Below, piece after piece: positions 44,313-53,119 of a stretch of 64,000 nucleotides of DNA. Numbering within the stretch: the stretch's first letter is position 1; each line of letters begins with the position of its first letter. The notes beneath the pieces are model-generated. The model did no database searches. It was given only the letters and a program-made list of their open reading frames with translations, and was not told the origin of the DNA. The translations under genes were made by a program, and so were the position numbers. This stretch comes from Sinomicrobium oceani (GTDB lineage Bacteria > Bacteroidota > Bacteroidia > Flavobacteriales > Flavobacteriaceae). The DNA lies in the NCBI RefSeq assembly GCF_900119185.1, contig NZ_FPJE01000007.1, positions 62,001 to 126,000 of the forward strand, written 5' to 3'.

Positions 44313-46103
44313 CTACGGGTGAAAATAATCGTAGATCTTCCTGGCTTTCGCCTGTCCGATTACTTTTGATATATCTCCCAGCTCCGCTTCTTTTATTCTT
44401 TTAACCGACCGGAATTCTTTGAGCAGTTCCTCTGCCGTCTTGTCTCCTACACCTTCAATATTGGTGAGTTCGGTATCTAAAGCCGCATTACTTCTTTTAT
44501 TGCGGTGAAAGGTAATCCCGAAACGGTGTGCTTCATTACGCAGGTGTTGTATGATCTTCAGGGTTTCGGACTTTTTATCCAGATAAAGCGGTACGGAATC
44601 TCCCGGATAGTATATTTCCTCGAGACGTTTGGCAATACCGATAATGGCTATCTTTCCGCGAAGTCCCAATATATCAAGACTTTTCAAGGCCGAAGACAAC
44701 TGTCCTTTCCCCCCGTCTATAACGATAAGCTGTGGCAGGGATTGCCCTTCTTCCACAAGTCTTTTATACCGTCTGAAAACCACTTCTTCCATAGAGGCAA
44801 AATCATCAGGCCCTTCTACGGTTTTAATATTAAAGTGCCTGTAATCCTTTTTGCTCGGCTTCCCGTCTTTAAAGACCACACACGCCGCCACAGGGTTTGT
44901 TCCCTGAATATTCGAGTTGTCGAAACATTCGATATGCCTGGGCTCCTGCTTTAGCCTCAGGTCCTGTTTCATCTGTGTCATAATACGGTTTACATGCCTG
45001 TCCGGATCGGTAATCTTGGTCTGCTTGAAGCGCTCCTGCCGGTAAAAACGGGCATTTCGTTCCGAGAGTTCCAGCAGGCGCTTTTTATCACCGAGCTTCG
45101 GAACGGTTACCTTGACCTCGGGAGATACTTCGACGGGAAAAGGTACATAAATTTCCCTGGACCTCGAATGAAACCTTTGGCGGAGTTCCGTAATAGCCAG
45201 CTCCAGGAGTTCCTCGTCCGACTCCTCAAGTTTCTTTTTCATTTCTATCGTATGCGCACGTATAATAGCCCCGTAAGATAATTGTAAAAAGTTTACATAC
45301 CCGTAACTGTCATCCGAAACAATAGAAAATACATCCACATTGCTGATTTTCGGATTTACGATGGTCGATTTGGCCTGATAGTTTTCGAGGACTTCCAGCT
45401 TTTCTTTGATCTTTTGCGCCTCTTCAAATTGCATATCTTCCGCATAGGCCTTCATCCGCTCCCGAAAGGTATGCAGCGAATCTTTAAAATTTCCTTTCAG
45501 GATTTCCCTTATGGCCCGGATCTGCGTATTGTATTCTTCCTCGGTCTGCAGACCTTCACAAGGCCCTTTGCAGTTTCCGAGATGATATTCCAGGCAGACC
45601 TTGTATTTTCCGGCATTCACTTTGGGTTTGGACAAATCATAATTGCAGGTACGCAGAGGGTATAATCCCTTAATAAGCTCCAGCAATGTACGTATGGTCC
45701 TGATATTGGTATAAGGTCCGAAATATTCCGATCCGTCACGTATGACGCGCCTGGTACTGAAAATCCGGGGAAACCGCTCTTTCTTTATGCAGAGCCAGGG
45801 ATAAGACTTGTCGTCCTTGAGCAGGACGTTATACCTGGGCTGATACTTCTTGATCAGGTTATTCTCCAGAAGCAGAGCATCCGTTTCCGTAGGAACGACA
45901 ATATGCTTTATATCTTCGATTTTACGGACCAGAACTCTTGTTTTTCCGTTATCGTGCTGCTTATTAAAATAGGAAGACACCCTTTTTTTCAGGTTTTTTG
46001 CCTTTCCCACATACAATATTTTTCCGTCTTTATCGTAAAACTGATATACCCCCGGACTATCCGGCAGGGTCTGGAGTAGTATTTCGACAGCAGTAGTGCT
46101 CAT
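44313..46103 (-). CDS. uvrC: Excinuclease ABC subunit C
   Basis: A 596-aa protein. It has an N-terminal GIY-YIG nuclease domain (PDSPGVYQFYDKDGKILYVG), a UvrB-interaction (UVR) helix (about 205-240), a C-terminal RNase-H-type endonuclease domain (IECFDNSNIQGTNPVA and LIVIDGGKGQLSSAL) and terminal helix-hairpin-helices (LTNIEGVGDKTAEELLKEF). It makes the two incisions in nucleotide excision repair, with UvrA and UvrB. The length is normal. Confidence 0.97.
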   Translation of the reverse strand: MSTTAVEILLQTLPDSPGVYQFYDKDGKILYVGKAKNLKKRVSSYFNKQHDNGKTRVLVRKIEDIKHIVVPTETDALLLENNLIKKYQPRYNVLLKDDKSYPWLCIKKERFPRIFSTRRVIRDGSEYFGPYTNIRTIRTLLELIKGLYPLRTCNYDLSKPKVNAGKYKVCLEYHLGNCKGPCEGLQTEEEYNTQIRAIREILKGNFKDSLHTFRERMKAYAEDMQFEEAQKIKEKLEVLENYQAKSTIVNPKISNVDVFSIVSDDSYGYVNFLQLSYGAIIRAHTIEMKKKLEESDEELLELAITELRQRFHSRSREIYVPFPVEVSPEVKVTVPKLGDKKRLLELSERNARFYRQERFKQTKITDPDRHVNRIMTQMKQDLRLKQEPRHIECFDNSNIQGTNPVAACVVFKDGKPSKKDYRHFNIKTVEGPDDFASMEEVVFRRYKRLVEEGQSLPQLIVIDGGKGQLSSALKSLDILGLRGKIAIIGIAKRLEEIYYPGDSVPLYLDKKSETLKIIQHLRNEAHRFGITFHRNKRSNAALDTELTNIEGVGDKTAEELLKEFRSVKRIKEAELGDISKVIGQAKARKIYDYFHP

Positions 46104-46245
46104 ATAGCGAAATTAACGATTTTATACAATACTTTTTGGGTGTATGGCAAAACCTCTGGGAAAATTGTGTTTTGCCCTCTCCTTCGGAAATGGCATGATT
46201 TTTACGGTATCTTTGTACATAGCTTTAACTTTAAAAAAAGAAATT

Positions 46246-46428
46246 ATGAGATCATTAAAACTGATTTTAGGCATATTTCTTATGACCGCCTTCCTGGCTT
46301 CATGTAGTGTGCACCGCGTGCATACCAATGGTAAAGGGGACATTCCGCCAGGGCAAATGAAAAAGATTACAGGAGAAAAAAGTGCTAAGAAATACGCTCC
46401 CGGACAACAAAAAAAGAACCGGTATTAG
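46246..46428 (+). CDS. Small 60-aa lipoprotein
   Basis: The start chosen is ATG 46246 (MRSLKLILGIFLMTAFLASC), whose Cys at residue 20 is the lipid attachment site. The rest is basic and Gly/Pro/Lys-rich (HTNGKGDIPPGQMKKITG). A TAnnTTTG match (TATCTTTG) lies at 46208-46215, about 31 nt upstream of the ATG. Similar tiny lipoproteins occur in Flavobacteria; I recognise no function. It precedes the cycloligase gene by 41 nt. Confidence 0.75.
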   Translation: MRSLKLILGIFLMTAFLASCSVHRVHTNGKGDIPPGQMKKITGEKSAKKYAPGQQKKNRY

Positions 46429-46469
46429 CAACACATTATTATCCGGGACACCGGACGTACTATAGACCT

Positions 46470-47039
46470 ATGAACAAAAAGGAACTGCGCCAAAAGTACA
46501 GGTTACTCCGGCAGCAACTTACGGATACCGAAGCCGGAGAAAAAAGTCTGGCTATCGCCAATAATGCGTTGTCCTTACCGATATGGAAGGGCACGTATTA
46601 TCATATTTTTCTGCCTATAGAACGGCATAGCGAAATCGACACCTCTTTTCTACTGAGTATTCTTCAGGGCAGGGATAAGGAGGTGGTGTTATCCAGAAGT
46701 AATTTTGACGATGCCTCAATGACCCACTATCTACTAACGGATAATACGGTATTGAGAAAAAACGAATACGACATTCCGGAGCCTGTAGATGGCATTGAGG
46801 TGCCACCGAAAAAAGTGGATGTCGTGTTTATTCCGCTGCTGGCTTTTGACGCTCAGGGAAACCGGGTAGGGTACGGAAAAGGGTTTTACGACCGCTTTTT
46901 ACTGCAATGCCGGAAAGATACCCTCAAAATAGGACTATCGTATTTCGGAGCTGAAGAAGAAACCATAGCGGGATTGCTGGAAAGCGATATCCGTCTGGAC
47001 TATTGCATTACTCCCGATCGTACTTATACGTTTTCCTGA
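46470..47039 (+). CDS. 5-formyltetrahydrofolate cyclo-ligase
   Basis: A 189-aa protein of normal length. The signature region near the C-terminus is VGYGKGFYDRFLLQCRKD, and the N-terminus MNKKELRQKYRLLRQQLTDT is typical of the family. It turns 5-formyl-THF into 5,10-methenyl-THF with ATP, keeping one-carbon folates usable. Its last 16 bases overlap the convergent lspA gene. Confidence 0.94.
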   Translation: MNKKELRQKYRLLRQQLTDTEAGEKSLAIANNALSLPIWKGTYYHIFLPIERHSEIDTSFLLSILQGRDKEVVLSRSNFDDASMTHYLLTDNTVLRKNEYDIPEPVDGIEVPPKKVDVVFIPLLAFDAQGNRVGYGKGFYDRFLLQCRKDTLKIGLSYFGAEEETIAGLLESDIRLDYCITPDRTYTFS

Positions 47040-47671
47040 GGTGCCGGTTCTTCCTCTTTTTTAGGAAAAGCCTGCTTATGAAACAGCAATAAGGTTACCA
47101 CCCCGACAAAAATAGCCGAATCGGCAAGATTAAAAACCGGTTCGAAGAAACGAAAGGTCCTTCCCCCTAATCCGGGTACCCATTCGGGCCAGGTCGTGTC
47201 TATCATCGGAAAATAAAGCATGTCCACAACCTTTCCGTGAAACAGTTTCCCGTAAGGTTCGGCTGCAAACAGGGTAGCCACCTGGTTGTGGCTTTCGTTA
47301 AAGACCAGGCCGTAGAAAACGGAATCCACAATATTACCGAATGCCCCGGCAAATATCAGGGCTATGGAAACGACGAGAATGCGCGGACTGTTTTTACGAA
47401 CTGCATCGTACAACCAGTAACCGATACCACAAATGGCAAACAACCGGAAAATGGTAAGCGCAATCTTTCCGGCCTCATCCGAAATAAAAGGAATGATATC
47501 ACTGAGTTTTGTACCCCAGGCCGCTCCTTCATTTTCGATAAACAGTATTTTAAACCAACTGAAGACCGAGACGGATTCGCCGAGTATAAAATTGGTCTTG
47601 ATGTATATTTTGCTGATCTGATCGATTAGGACGACCAGGACGATTATCAGCGTAGCTTTTTTTAAAGACAT
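47024..47671 (-). CDS. lspA: Lipoprotein signal peptidase
   Basis: A 215-aa protein, somewhat longer than the usual 160-180 aa because of an inserted loop. Motifs: an N-terminal helix LIVVLVVLIDQISKIYIKTN, AGAFGNIVDSVFYG (first catalytic Asp) and FNLADSAIFVGV (second Asp), with four hydrophobic helices. It cleaves prolipoprotein signal peptides just before the lipidated Cys. Several lipoproteins in this window are its likely substrates. A TAnnTTTG match (TATTTTTG, minus strand) lies at 47746-47753. Confidence 0.95.
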   Translation of the reverse strand: MSLKKATLIIVLVVLIDQISKIYIKTNFILGESVSVFSWFKILFIENEGAAWGTKLSDIIPFISDEAGKIALTIFRLFAICGIGYWLYDAVRKNSPRILVVSIALIFAGAFGNIVDSVFYGLVFNESHNQVATLFAAEPYGKLFHGKVVDMLYFPMIDTTWPEWVPGLGGRTFRFFEPVFNLADSAIFVGVVTLLLFHKQAFPKKEEEPAPQENV

Positions 47672-47745
47672 GATTCCTTTTGGTAACTAAGTCCGCTTCC
47701 GGCGGATTTTTCATCGTTTTTCCTCTTTCATCATCACACAAAGGC

Positions 47746-47753
47746 CAAAAATA
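47746..47753 (-). promoter_or_regulatory. -7 promoter element of lspA
   Basis: The minus strand reads TATTTTTG, 75 nt upstream of the lspA ATG. No TTG was found at the expected -33 position. Confidence 0.35.
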
Positions 47754-47791
47754 CAATATTTTGGCTTTGACTGAGGAATCTTTTATTTAAA

Positions 47792-47828
47792 AGAAAACCC
47801 GCCAGACATGATAAACCGGCAGGTCTTC
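47792..47828 (-). terminator. Terminator after the DksA-like gene
   Basis: On the minus strand cctgccgg / ctggcggg form a stem with a 10-base loop, followed by ttttcttttaa. It lies about 70 nt past the stop of the DksA-like gene and before the lspA promoter. Confidence 0.65.
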
Positions 47829-47897
47829 GTATACTATATCGCTACAAAGCCGTTGCAAACGCACAGAAAGTATTTTCTCTCTTTCCGTAAAAGTGCT

Positions 47898-48284
47898 TTA
47901 ACTCTTTTGCATGTTTTTGGCTTCGATGCTCAGTGTCGCATGAGGTACGAGTTTCAGACGTTCTTTGCTTATGAGTTTGCCGGTAACGCGGCAAATGCCA
48001 TACGTTTTGTTTTCGATGCGTACCAGGGCATTTTTGAGATCGCGGATAAACTTTTCCTGGCGGATAGCCAGCTGTGTATTGGCCTCCTTACTCATGGTTT
48101 CGGATCCTTCCTCAAAAGCCTTGAATGTCGGCGAGGTATCATCCGTACCGTTATTTCCGTCATTCATATATGCGCTTTTTATCAGATCGAGATCTTTTTT
48201 AGCTTTATCGATTTTCGCTTCGATCAATACCCGGAACTCTTCCAGTTCCTTATCGGAGTATCTTACCTTAACATCTGTACTCAT
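47898..48284 (-). CDS. DksA/TraR-type protein with a degenerate zinc finger
   Basis: A 128-aa protein. An N-terminal coiled-coil (LEEFRVLIEAKIDKAKKDL) is followed by the DksA-type C-terminal segment YGICRVTGKLISKERLKLVP. The usual four Cys are reduced to one, so no zinc site is likely. Bacteroidota DksA-like proteins of this kind are common and may still act at the RNA polymerase secondary channel, but that is inference. It begins 4 nt downstream of the ileS stop, so the two are co-transcribed. Confidence 0.87.
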   Translation of the reverse strand: MSTDVKVRYSDKELEEFRVLIEAKIDKAKKDLDLIKSAYMNDGNNGTDDTSPTFKAFEEGSETMSKEANTQLAIRQEKFIRDLKNALVRIENKTYGICRVTGKLISKERLKLVPHATLSIEAKNMQKS

Positions 48285-48288
48285 AGCA

Positions 48289-51200
48289 TTAATGTTTTTG
48301 AATAAACAATTTGGTGTTCACATCATCAAAAGCAACTTCCGTACCGTTTTCCATATGTTCTTCAAAATTGAGCTCAGCAGTCAGTGTTTCTGCCTTTATA
48401 TAGTCCAGGTTGTTGTTTACCGCCTGTTCTAAAAAACCGTCTTTCTGAAGCTTCACATCGATCTTGTCCGTTACGTCAAACCCGGAATCCTTACGAAGGT
48501 TCTGAATCCTGTTCACCAATTCTCTTGCTACACCTTCGCTTTTGAGGTCCTCGGTTATCGTAACGTCGAGAGCTACGGTAAGCCCTTCCGATACTGCTAC
48601 TAACCACCCTTCTATATCTTGTGAAGAAATCTCCACGTCATCGCTAACTAAAGTAATGCTTTTTCCGTTAATTTCCACCTCAATACAGCCATTTCGCTCG
48701 ATTTTTTTGATATCTTCCTGGCTGAATCCCTGTATTTTACTGGAAACCAATTTCATATCCTTACCAAAACGAGGCCCCAATTTCTTGAAATTAGGTTTCA
48801 CCTGTTTTACCAGTACTCCCGAAGCATCGTCCAGTAGTTCTATCTCCTTGACATTCACCTCAGATTTTATGAGATCGGCCACTGCCAGTATTTCCGCTCT
48901 GCTGTTGTCGTCGAGTACCGGAATCATGATCTTCTGCAAAGGCTGTCTAACGCGGATACTCTCTTTTTTACGCAGAGACAATACCAGGGAAGATATAATC
49001 TGGGCTTTCTCCATCTTGTGCTCCAGCATTTTGTCTACACAAGCAGTGTCATGCACCGGAAAATCGGCCAGGTGTACACTTTCGGCATTCCCTTTACCCG
49101 TTGCAGCCGTGAGGTCCCTGTACAACCTATCCATATAGAAGGGTGCTATGGGAGCCCCGAGCCTTGCAATAACTTCCAGGCAGGTATATAACGTCTGGTA
49201 TGCAGAAATCTTATCCTTGCCGTAATCTCCTTTCCAGAAACGTCTCCGGCTTAAACGTACAAACCAGTTACTCAGGTATTCCTGTGTAAAATCGGATATT
49301 GCCCTTGCCGCTCTCGTAGGTTCGTAATCGGCATAAAACTCATCTACCTTCTGTATCAGGGTATGTAATTCGGACAGTATCCAACGGTCTATCTCCGGAC
49401 GTTCTGCCAATGGCACATCGGCTTCCTCATACGTAAAGCCGTCGATATTGGCATACAGACTGAAAAAAGAATAGGTATTGTACAGCGTACCGAAAAACTT
49501 ACGGCGCACCTCGGCTATGCCTTCGACATCAAACTTAAGATTGTCCCAGGGGTTGGCATTACTTATCATATACCAGCGTGTGGCATCCGGGCCGTATTCT
49601 TTTAACGTAATAAAAGGATCGACGGCATTCCCGAGGCGCTTGGACATTTTCTGTCCGTTTTTATCGAGAACCAGTCCGTTGGAAACTACATTTTTATACG
49701 CCACGGAATCGAATACCATCGTGCCTATGGCGTGCAGGGTATAAAACCATCCCCGGGTCTGGTCTACACCCTCGGCAATATAATCTGCCGGGAAAGCCTC
49801 CCCGGCATCTATTTTCTCCTTGTTCTCAAAAGGATAATGCCATTGTGCATACGGCATGGAACCACTGTCGAACCATACATCAATAAGATCGGCCTCCCGT
49901 TTCATCGGTTTCCCCGAAGGGGACACCAACACAATACCATCTACGACATTCTTATGCAGATCGACCTTCTCGTAGTTCTCATCGGTCATGTCTCCTATGA
50001 CAAAATCGGCAAAAATATCGCCGTCCATAACCCCGGCAGCAACGGCCCTGGTCATTTCCGTTTTCAGCTCTTCTACCGAACCTATGATAATTTCCTCCTT
50101 ACCGTCTTCGGTACGCCATATCGGCAACGGGATCCCCCAGAAACGGGAACGGGAAAGGTTCCAGTCGTTCGCGTTCTGTAACCAGTTTCCAAAACGGCCT
50201 TCTCCTGTCGCTTTGGGTTTCCAGTTGATTGTGGTATTGAGGTCGTACATCCGGTCTTTTACTTCGGTAACCTTGATAAACCAGGAGTCGAGCGGGTAGT
50301 ACAATACGGGCTTGTCCGTTCTCCAGCAATGCGGATAACTGTGCACATATTTTTCGACCTTAAACGCTTTGTTTTCCTCTTTCAGCCGGATCGCGATCTC
50401 TACATCTACCGATTTCTCCGGTTCTGTACCGGCATCGTAATATTCGTTCTTCACATATTTGCCTCCGATCTCGGGCAATTCGCTTCGGAAACGCCCCTGC
50501 AGGTCTACCAACGGAACCGGGTTGCTGTTTTCGTCCAGCACCAGCATAGGCGGGATTTCCGGCTGTGCTTCCCGGGCCACCTTCGCATCGTCCGCACCAA
50601 AGGTAGGGGCCGTATGCACGATACCGGTACCGTCTTCGGTAGTTACAAAATCCCCGGAAATAACACGGAAAGCATGTTCCGGATGCCGGTAAGGCAAAGC
50701 ATACGGTAACAACTGCTCGTAACGGGTTCCGACAAGGTCTTTCCCCGTACAGGCTGCAAGAACCTTAAACGGTATTTTCTTGTTCTCAGGACTGTAATCC
50801 TCAAAGTCCGCTTCGCTTTCCGCTCCGTAGTACTTACCGGAAAACACAGCATTTACCAGGTTTGCCGCCAGTACGACATGTACAGGTTCAAACGTGTACT
50901 GGTTAAAAGTCTTTACCAATACATATTCTATTTTCGGGCCTACGGTAAGCGCCGTGTTGGAAGGCAGGGTCCAGGGCGTCGTGGTCCAGGCCAGCAAGTG
51001 CACTGTTCCAAAACCTTGTAATACCTCCGGGAGTGTGTCCTGTTGCGCCTTAAACTGTGCCACCACCGTAGTATCCGTGACATCACGGTAGCAGCCGGGC
51101 TGATTGAGTTCGTGCGAACTCAATCCTGTTCCTGCCTTGGGTGAGTAGGGCTGTATCGTGTATCCCTTGTATATCAGATCTTTGTCGTAAATCTGTTTCA

Positions 51201-51687
51201 GGAGCCACCATACACTCTCCATATATTTGGACTTGTAGGTGATATACGGGTTATCCATATCTACCCAATATCCCATTTTACGGGTAAGGTCATTCCAGAT
51301 ATCCGTGTATCGCATCACCGCTTGTTTACAGGCCTGGTTGTATGCTTCTACCGATATCTTTTTACCGATGTCCTCTTTGGTTATACCGAGTTCTTTTTCC
51401 ACACCGAGTTCTACGGGAAGCCCATGGGTATCCCATCCGGCCTTACGCTTCACCTGGTATCCCTTCTGAGTCTTATAGCGACAGAAAATGTCTTTAATAG
51501 CGCGGGCCATCACGTGGTGAATTCCCGGCAATCCGTTTGCCGAGGGCGGCCCTTCGTAAAACACAAACGGTCTATTTCCTTCGCGTGACGATATACTCTT
51601 GTCAAAAACATTATTTTCTTCCCAATAGTTCAGGATTTCTTCTGCCACCTGCGACAGCTCAAGACCTTTATACTCGGTAAATTTCAT
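48289..51687 (-). CDS. ileS: Isoleucyl-tRNA synthetase
   Basis: A 1132-aa class-I synthetase, long and of the eukaryote-like type usual for Bacteroidota. The HIGH-type site lies in PPSANGLPGIHHVMARAI, and the KMSKR site in DKNGQKMSKRLGNAV. An editing domain is present around residues 190-400. It charges tRNA-Ile with isoleucine. Eukaryote-like IleS enzymes are often less sensitive to mupirocin; that is family knowledge, not shown here. The DksA-like gene follows. Confidence 0.97.
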   Translation of the reverse strand: MKFTEYKGLELSQVAEEILNYWEENNVFDKSISSREGNRPFVFYEGPPSANGLPGIHHVMARAIKDIFCRYKTQKGYQVKRKAGWDTHGLPVELGVEKELGITKEDIGKKISVEAYNQACKQAVMRYTDIWNDLTRKMGYWVDMDNPYITYKSKYMESVWWLLKQIYDKDLIYKGYTIQPYSPKAGTGLSSHELNQPGCYRDVTDTTVVAQFKAQQDTLPEVLQGFGTVHLLAWTTTPWTLPSNTALTVGPKIEYVLVKTFNQYTFEPVHVVLAANLVNAVFSGKYYGAESEADFEDYSPENKKIPFKVLAACTGKDLVGTRYEQLLPYALPYRHPEHAFRVISGDFVTTEDGTGIVHTAPTFGADDAKVAREAQPEIPPMLVLDENSNPVPLVDLQGRFRSELPEIGGKYVKNEYYDAGTEPEKSVDVEIAIRLKEENKAFKVEKYVHSYPHCWRTDKPVLYYPLDSWFIKVTEVKDRMYDLNTTINWKPKATGEGRFGNWLQNANDWNLSRSRFWGIPLPIWRTEDGKEEIIIGSVEELKTEMTRAVAAGVMDGDIFADFVIGDMTDENYEKVDLHKNVVDGIVLVSPSGKPMKREADLIDVWFDSGSMPYAQWHYPFENKEKIDAGEAFPADYIAEGVDQTRGWFYTLHAIGTMVFDSVAYKNVVSNGLVLDKNGQKMSKRLGNAVDPFITLKEYGPDATRWYMISNANPWDNLKFDVEGIAEVRRKFFGTLYNTYSFFSLYANIDGFTYEEADVPLAERPEIDRWILSELHTLIQKVDEFYADYEPTRAARAISDFTQEYLSNWFVRLSRRRFWKGDYGKDKISAYQTLYTCLEVIARLGAPIAPFYMDRLYRDLTAATGKGNAESVHLADFPVHDTACVDKMLEHKMEKAQIISSLVLSLRKKESIRVRQPLQKIMIPVLDDNSRAEILAVADLIKSEVNVKEIELLDDASGVLVKQVKPNFKKLGPRFGKDMKLVSSKIQGFSQEDIKKIERNGCIEVEINGKSITLVSDDVEISSQDIEGWLVAVSEGLTVALDVTITEDLKSEGVARELVNRIQNLRKDSGFDVTDKIDVKLQKDGFLEQAVNNNLDYIKAETLTAELNFEEHMENGTEVAFDDVNTKLFIQKH

Positions 51688-52307
51688 TATTTATACTCCT
51701 TATCTCATTTAAGATTGCGAAATTAATCATTTTCAATGAATTGTAAAGGTGGTTAACCAGGAAAATCGGCAGGTTTATGGCACCGTTCAACCATACCCTT
51801 CTGATCCGCACATAATTTCCGCTCCTTTACTGCATCGCTCCTGCGGTTTTTGTCGCATCGACACCCCCTGCAGCAGCATTGAAGTGCCTGAGTACATGGA
51901 TCCGGGATGCAGGCTTTAATCTTCTGAAGTAAGATTGATAGTCCCGACATTTCCGGCTCCCGGCTCCTCATAAAAGATCATAGCAATGATCAGGCCATGA
52001 GGACGTGTTCCGTAACGGACAATGCCACTTTGGCCATCCCATCGGTATGGTCCCGGGCACCGGCTGACATTCCGGCAACACGTTGACGAAAGCTCAAAGC
52101 TTTCTTCATTTCCCGCAACCGGTGCAACGGCTGGTCACACGAAACGTATAGTAGACACGACCAATAGCGCAGGGTAAAGCAGCAGCAGAAAGGAACTGTA
52201 CATCCGAAGAATAAAAACTCCTGCCCGTTTACTTATTTTGGGGTGGTTTGATCAATGTTTTCCGGTCAGGGATCGGGCACTCCGGCTGAAACCATGCATA
52301 TATCCCT
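51688..52307. other. Intergenic region between recO and ileS
   Basis: A 620-bp stretch with no supported gene. On the minus strand two short protein-like frames in different phases (52109-51916) could be the remains of a small gene; they are described in the findings. No RNA or repeat was recognised. Confidence 0.4.
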
Positions 52308-53027
52308 TCAGCTAAACACTTCATGCAGCACCTGCAGCGATTTAGGTTTGCGAAAACCGGAAAGATGGAACTCAAAATAGGCCACCAGCGCATTGAGAAG
52401 GTCCTGACGAATGCCTTTGGTGAGCCTGATCTCCCGGACGCGCTCAAAATCGCTGGTTAAAAAAAGTCGGAACCTTGTGAGCGCATCCCCTGCAATCACA
52501 TGTCCGTACCCCGCATCGGAAACGAAAATCCCTTCCCGAAGATCGAAAAAAGGCAGGTGTTCGTCGGAGGCATCCGGATAAAAACCCAGGTATCGCGTAA
52601 GTTTCAGAAGAAACAATATGTGAAAGTTGGCGGTTTTTCCCTGGTTATCCAGCCAAAGCAGGGCCTCTTCCAGGTAGCGATATAACGGGCCGTTCTCTTC
52701 TTCTTCCTGAATGGCCGTATTTAAGATCTCGGCCAGGAACAGTACCACGGCATTCTTGGTCATATCGGTATAAATCGTGTGGTAATGATGCTCTACCCGG
52801 GCTTCTTTAATGTACTCCAGGTTTCCCTTTCCTTTATGCCCGGCAGTGATCTCCAACTGGTTTAAAGGAAAAAAAAGGGCTTTTTTCAATTTGCCTTTCC
52901 GCGAAGAGAGAATACCGCGCAACAGGTAAGACTGTACCCCACAGCACTCCGTAAGACATTTTACAATAAGACTGTTATCACCATACTTTATAGCGGACAA
53001 CACAATGGCTTTGGTGGTTATAACCAT
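52308..53027 (-). CDS. recO: DNA repair protein RecO
   Basis: A 239-aa protein. The N-terminal OB-fold begins MVITTKAIVLSAIKYGDNSL and continues KCLTECCGVQSYLLRG. A helical part follows, with LFLAEILNTAIQEEEENGPL. RecO loads RecA on SSB-coated gaps together with RecR. The four-Cys zinc finger of some RecO proteins is absent, as is common in Bacteroidota. Length and order are normal. It precedes the exporter gene but is not functionally linked. Confidence 0.93.
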   Translation of the reverse strand: MVITTKAIVLSAIKYGDNSLIVKCLTECCGVQSYLLRGILSSRKGKLKKALFFPLNQLEITAGHKGKGNLEYIKEARVEHHYHTIYTDMTKNAVVLFLAEILNTAIQEEEENGPLYRYLEEALLWLDNQGKTANFHILFLLKLTRYLGFYPDASDEHLPFFDLREGIFVSDAGYGHVIAGDALTRFRLFLTSDFERVREIRLTKGIRQDLLNALVAYFEFHLSGFRKPKSLQVLHEVFS

Positions 53028-53119
53028 ATACGTAACTGTTGTTTCCCTTTCCGGGCAGCTACAAACCTAAGGAAATTTTACAAGTTACAAGGTTATCGGA
53101 AAACAAAGCCTCCCGATCT

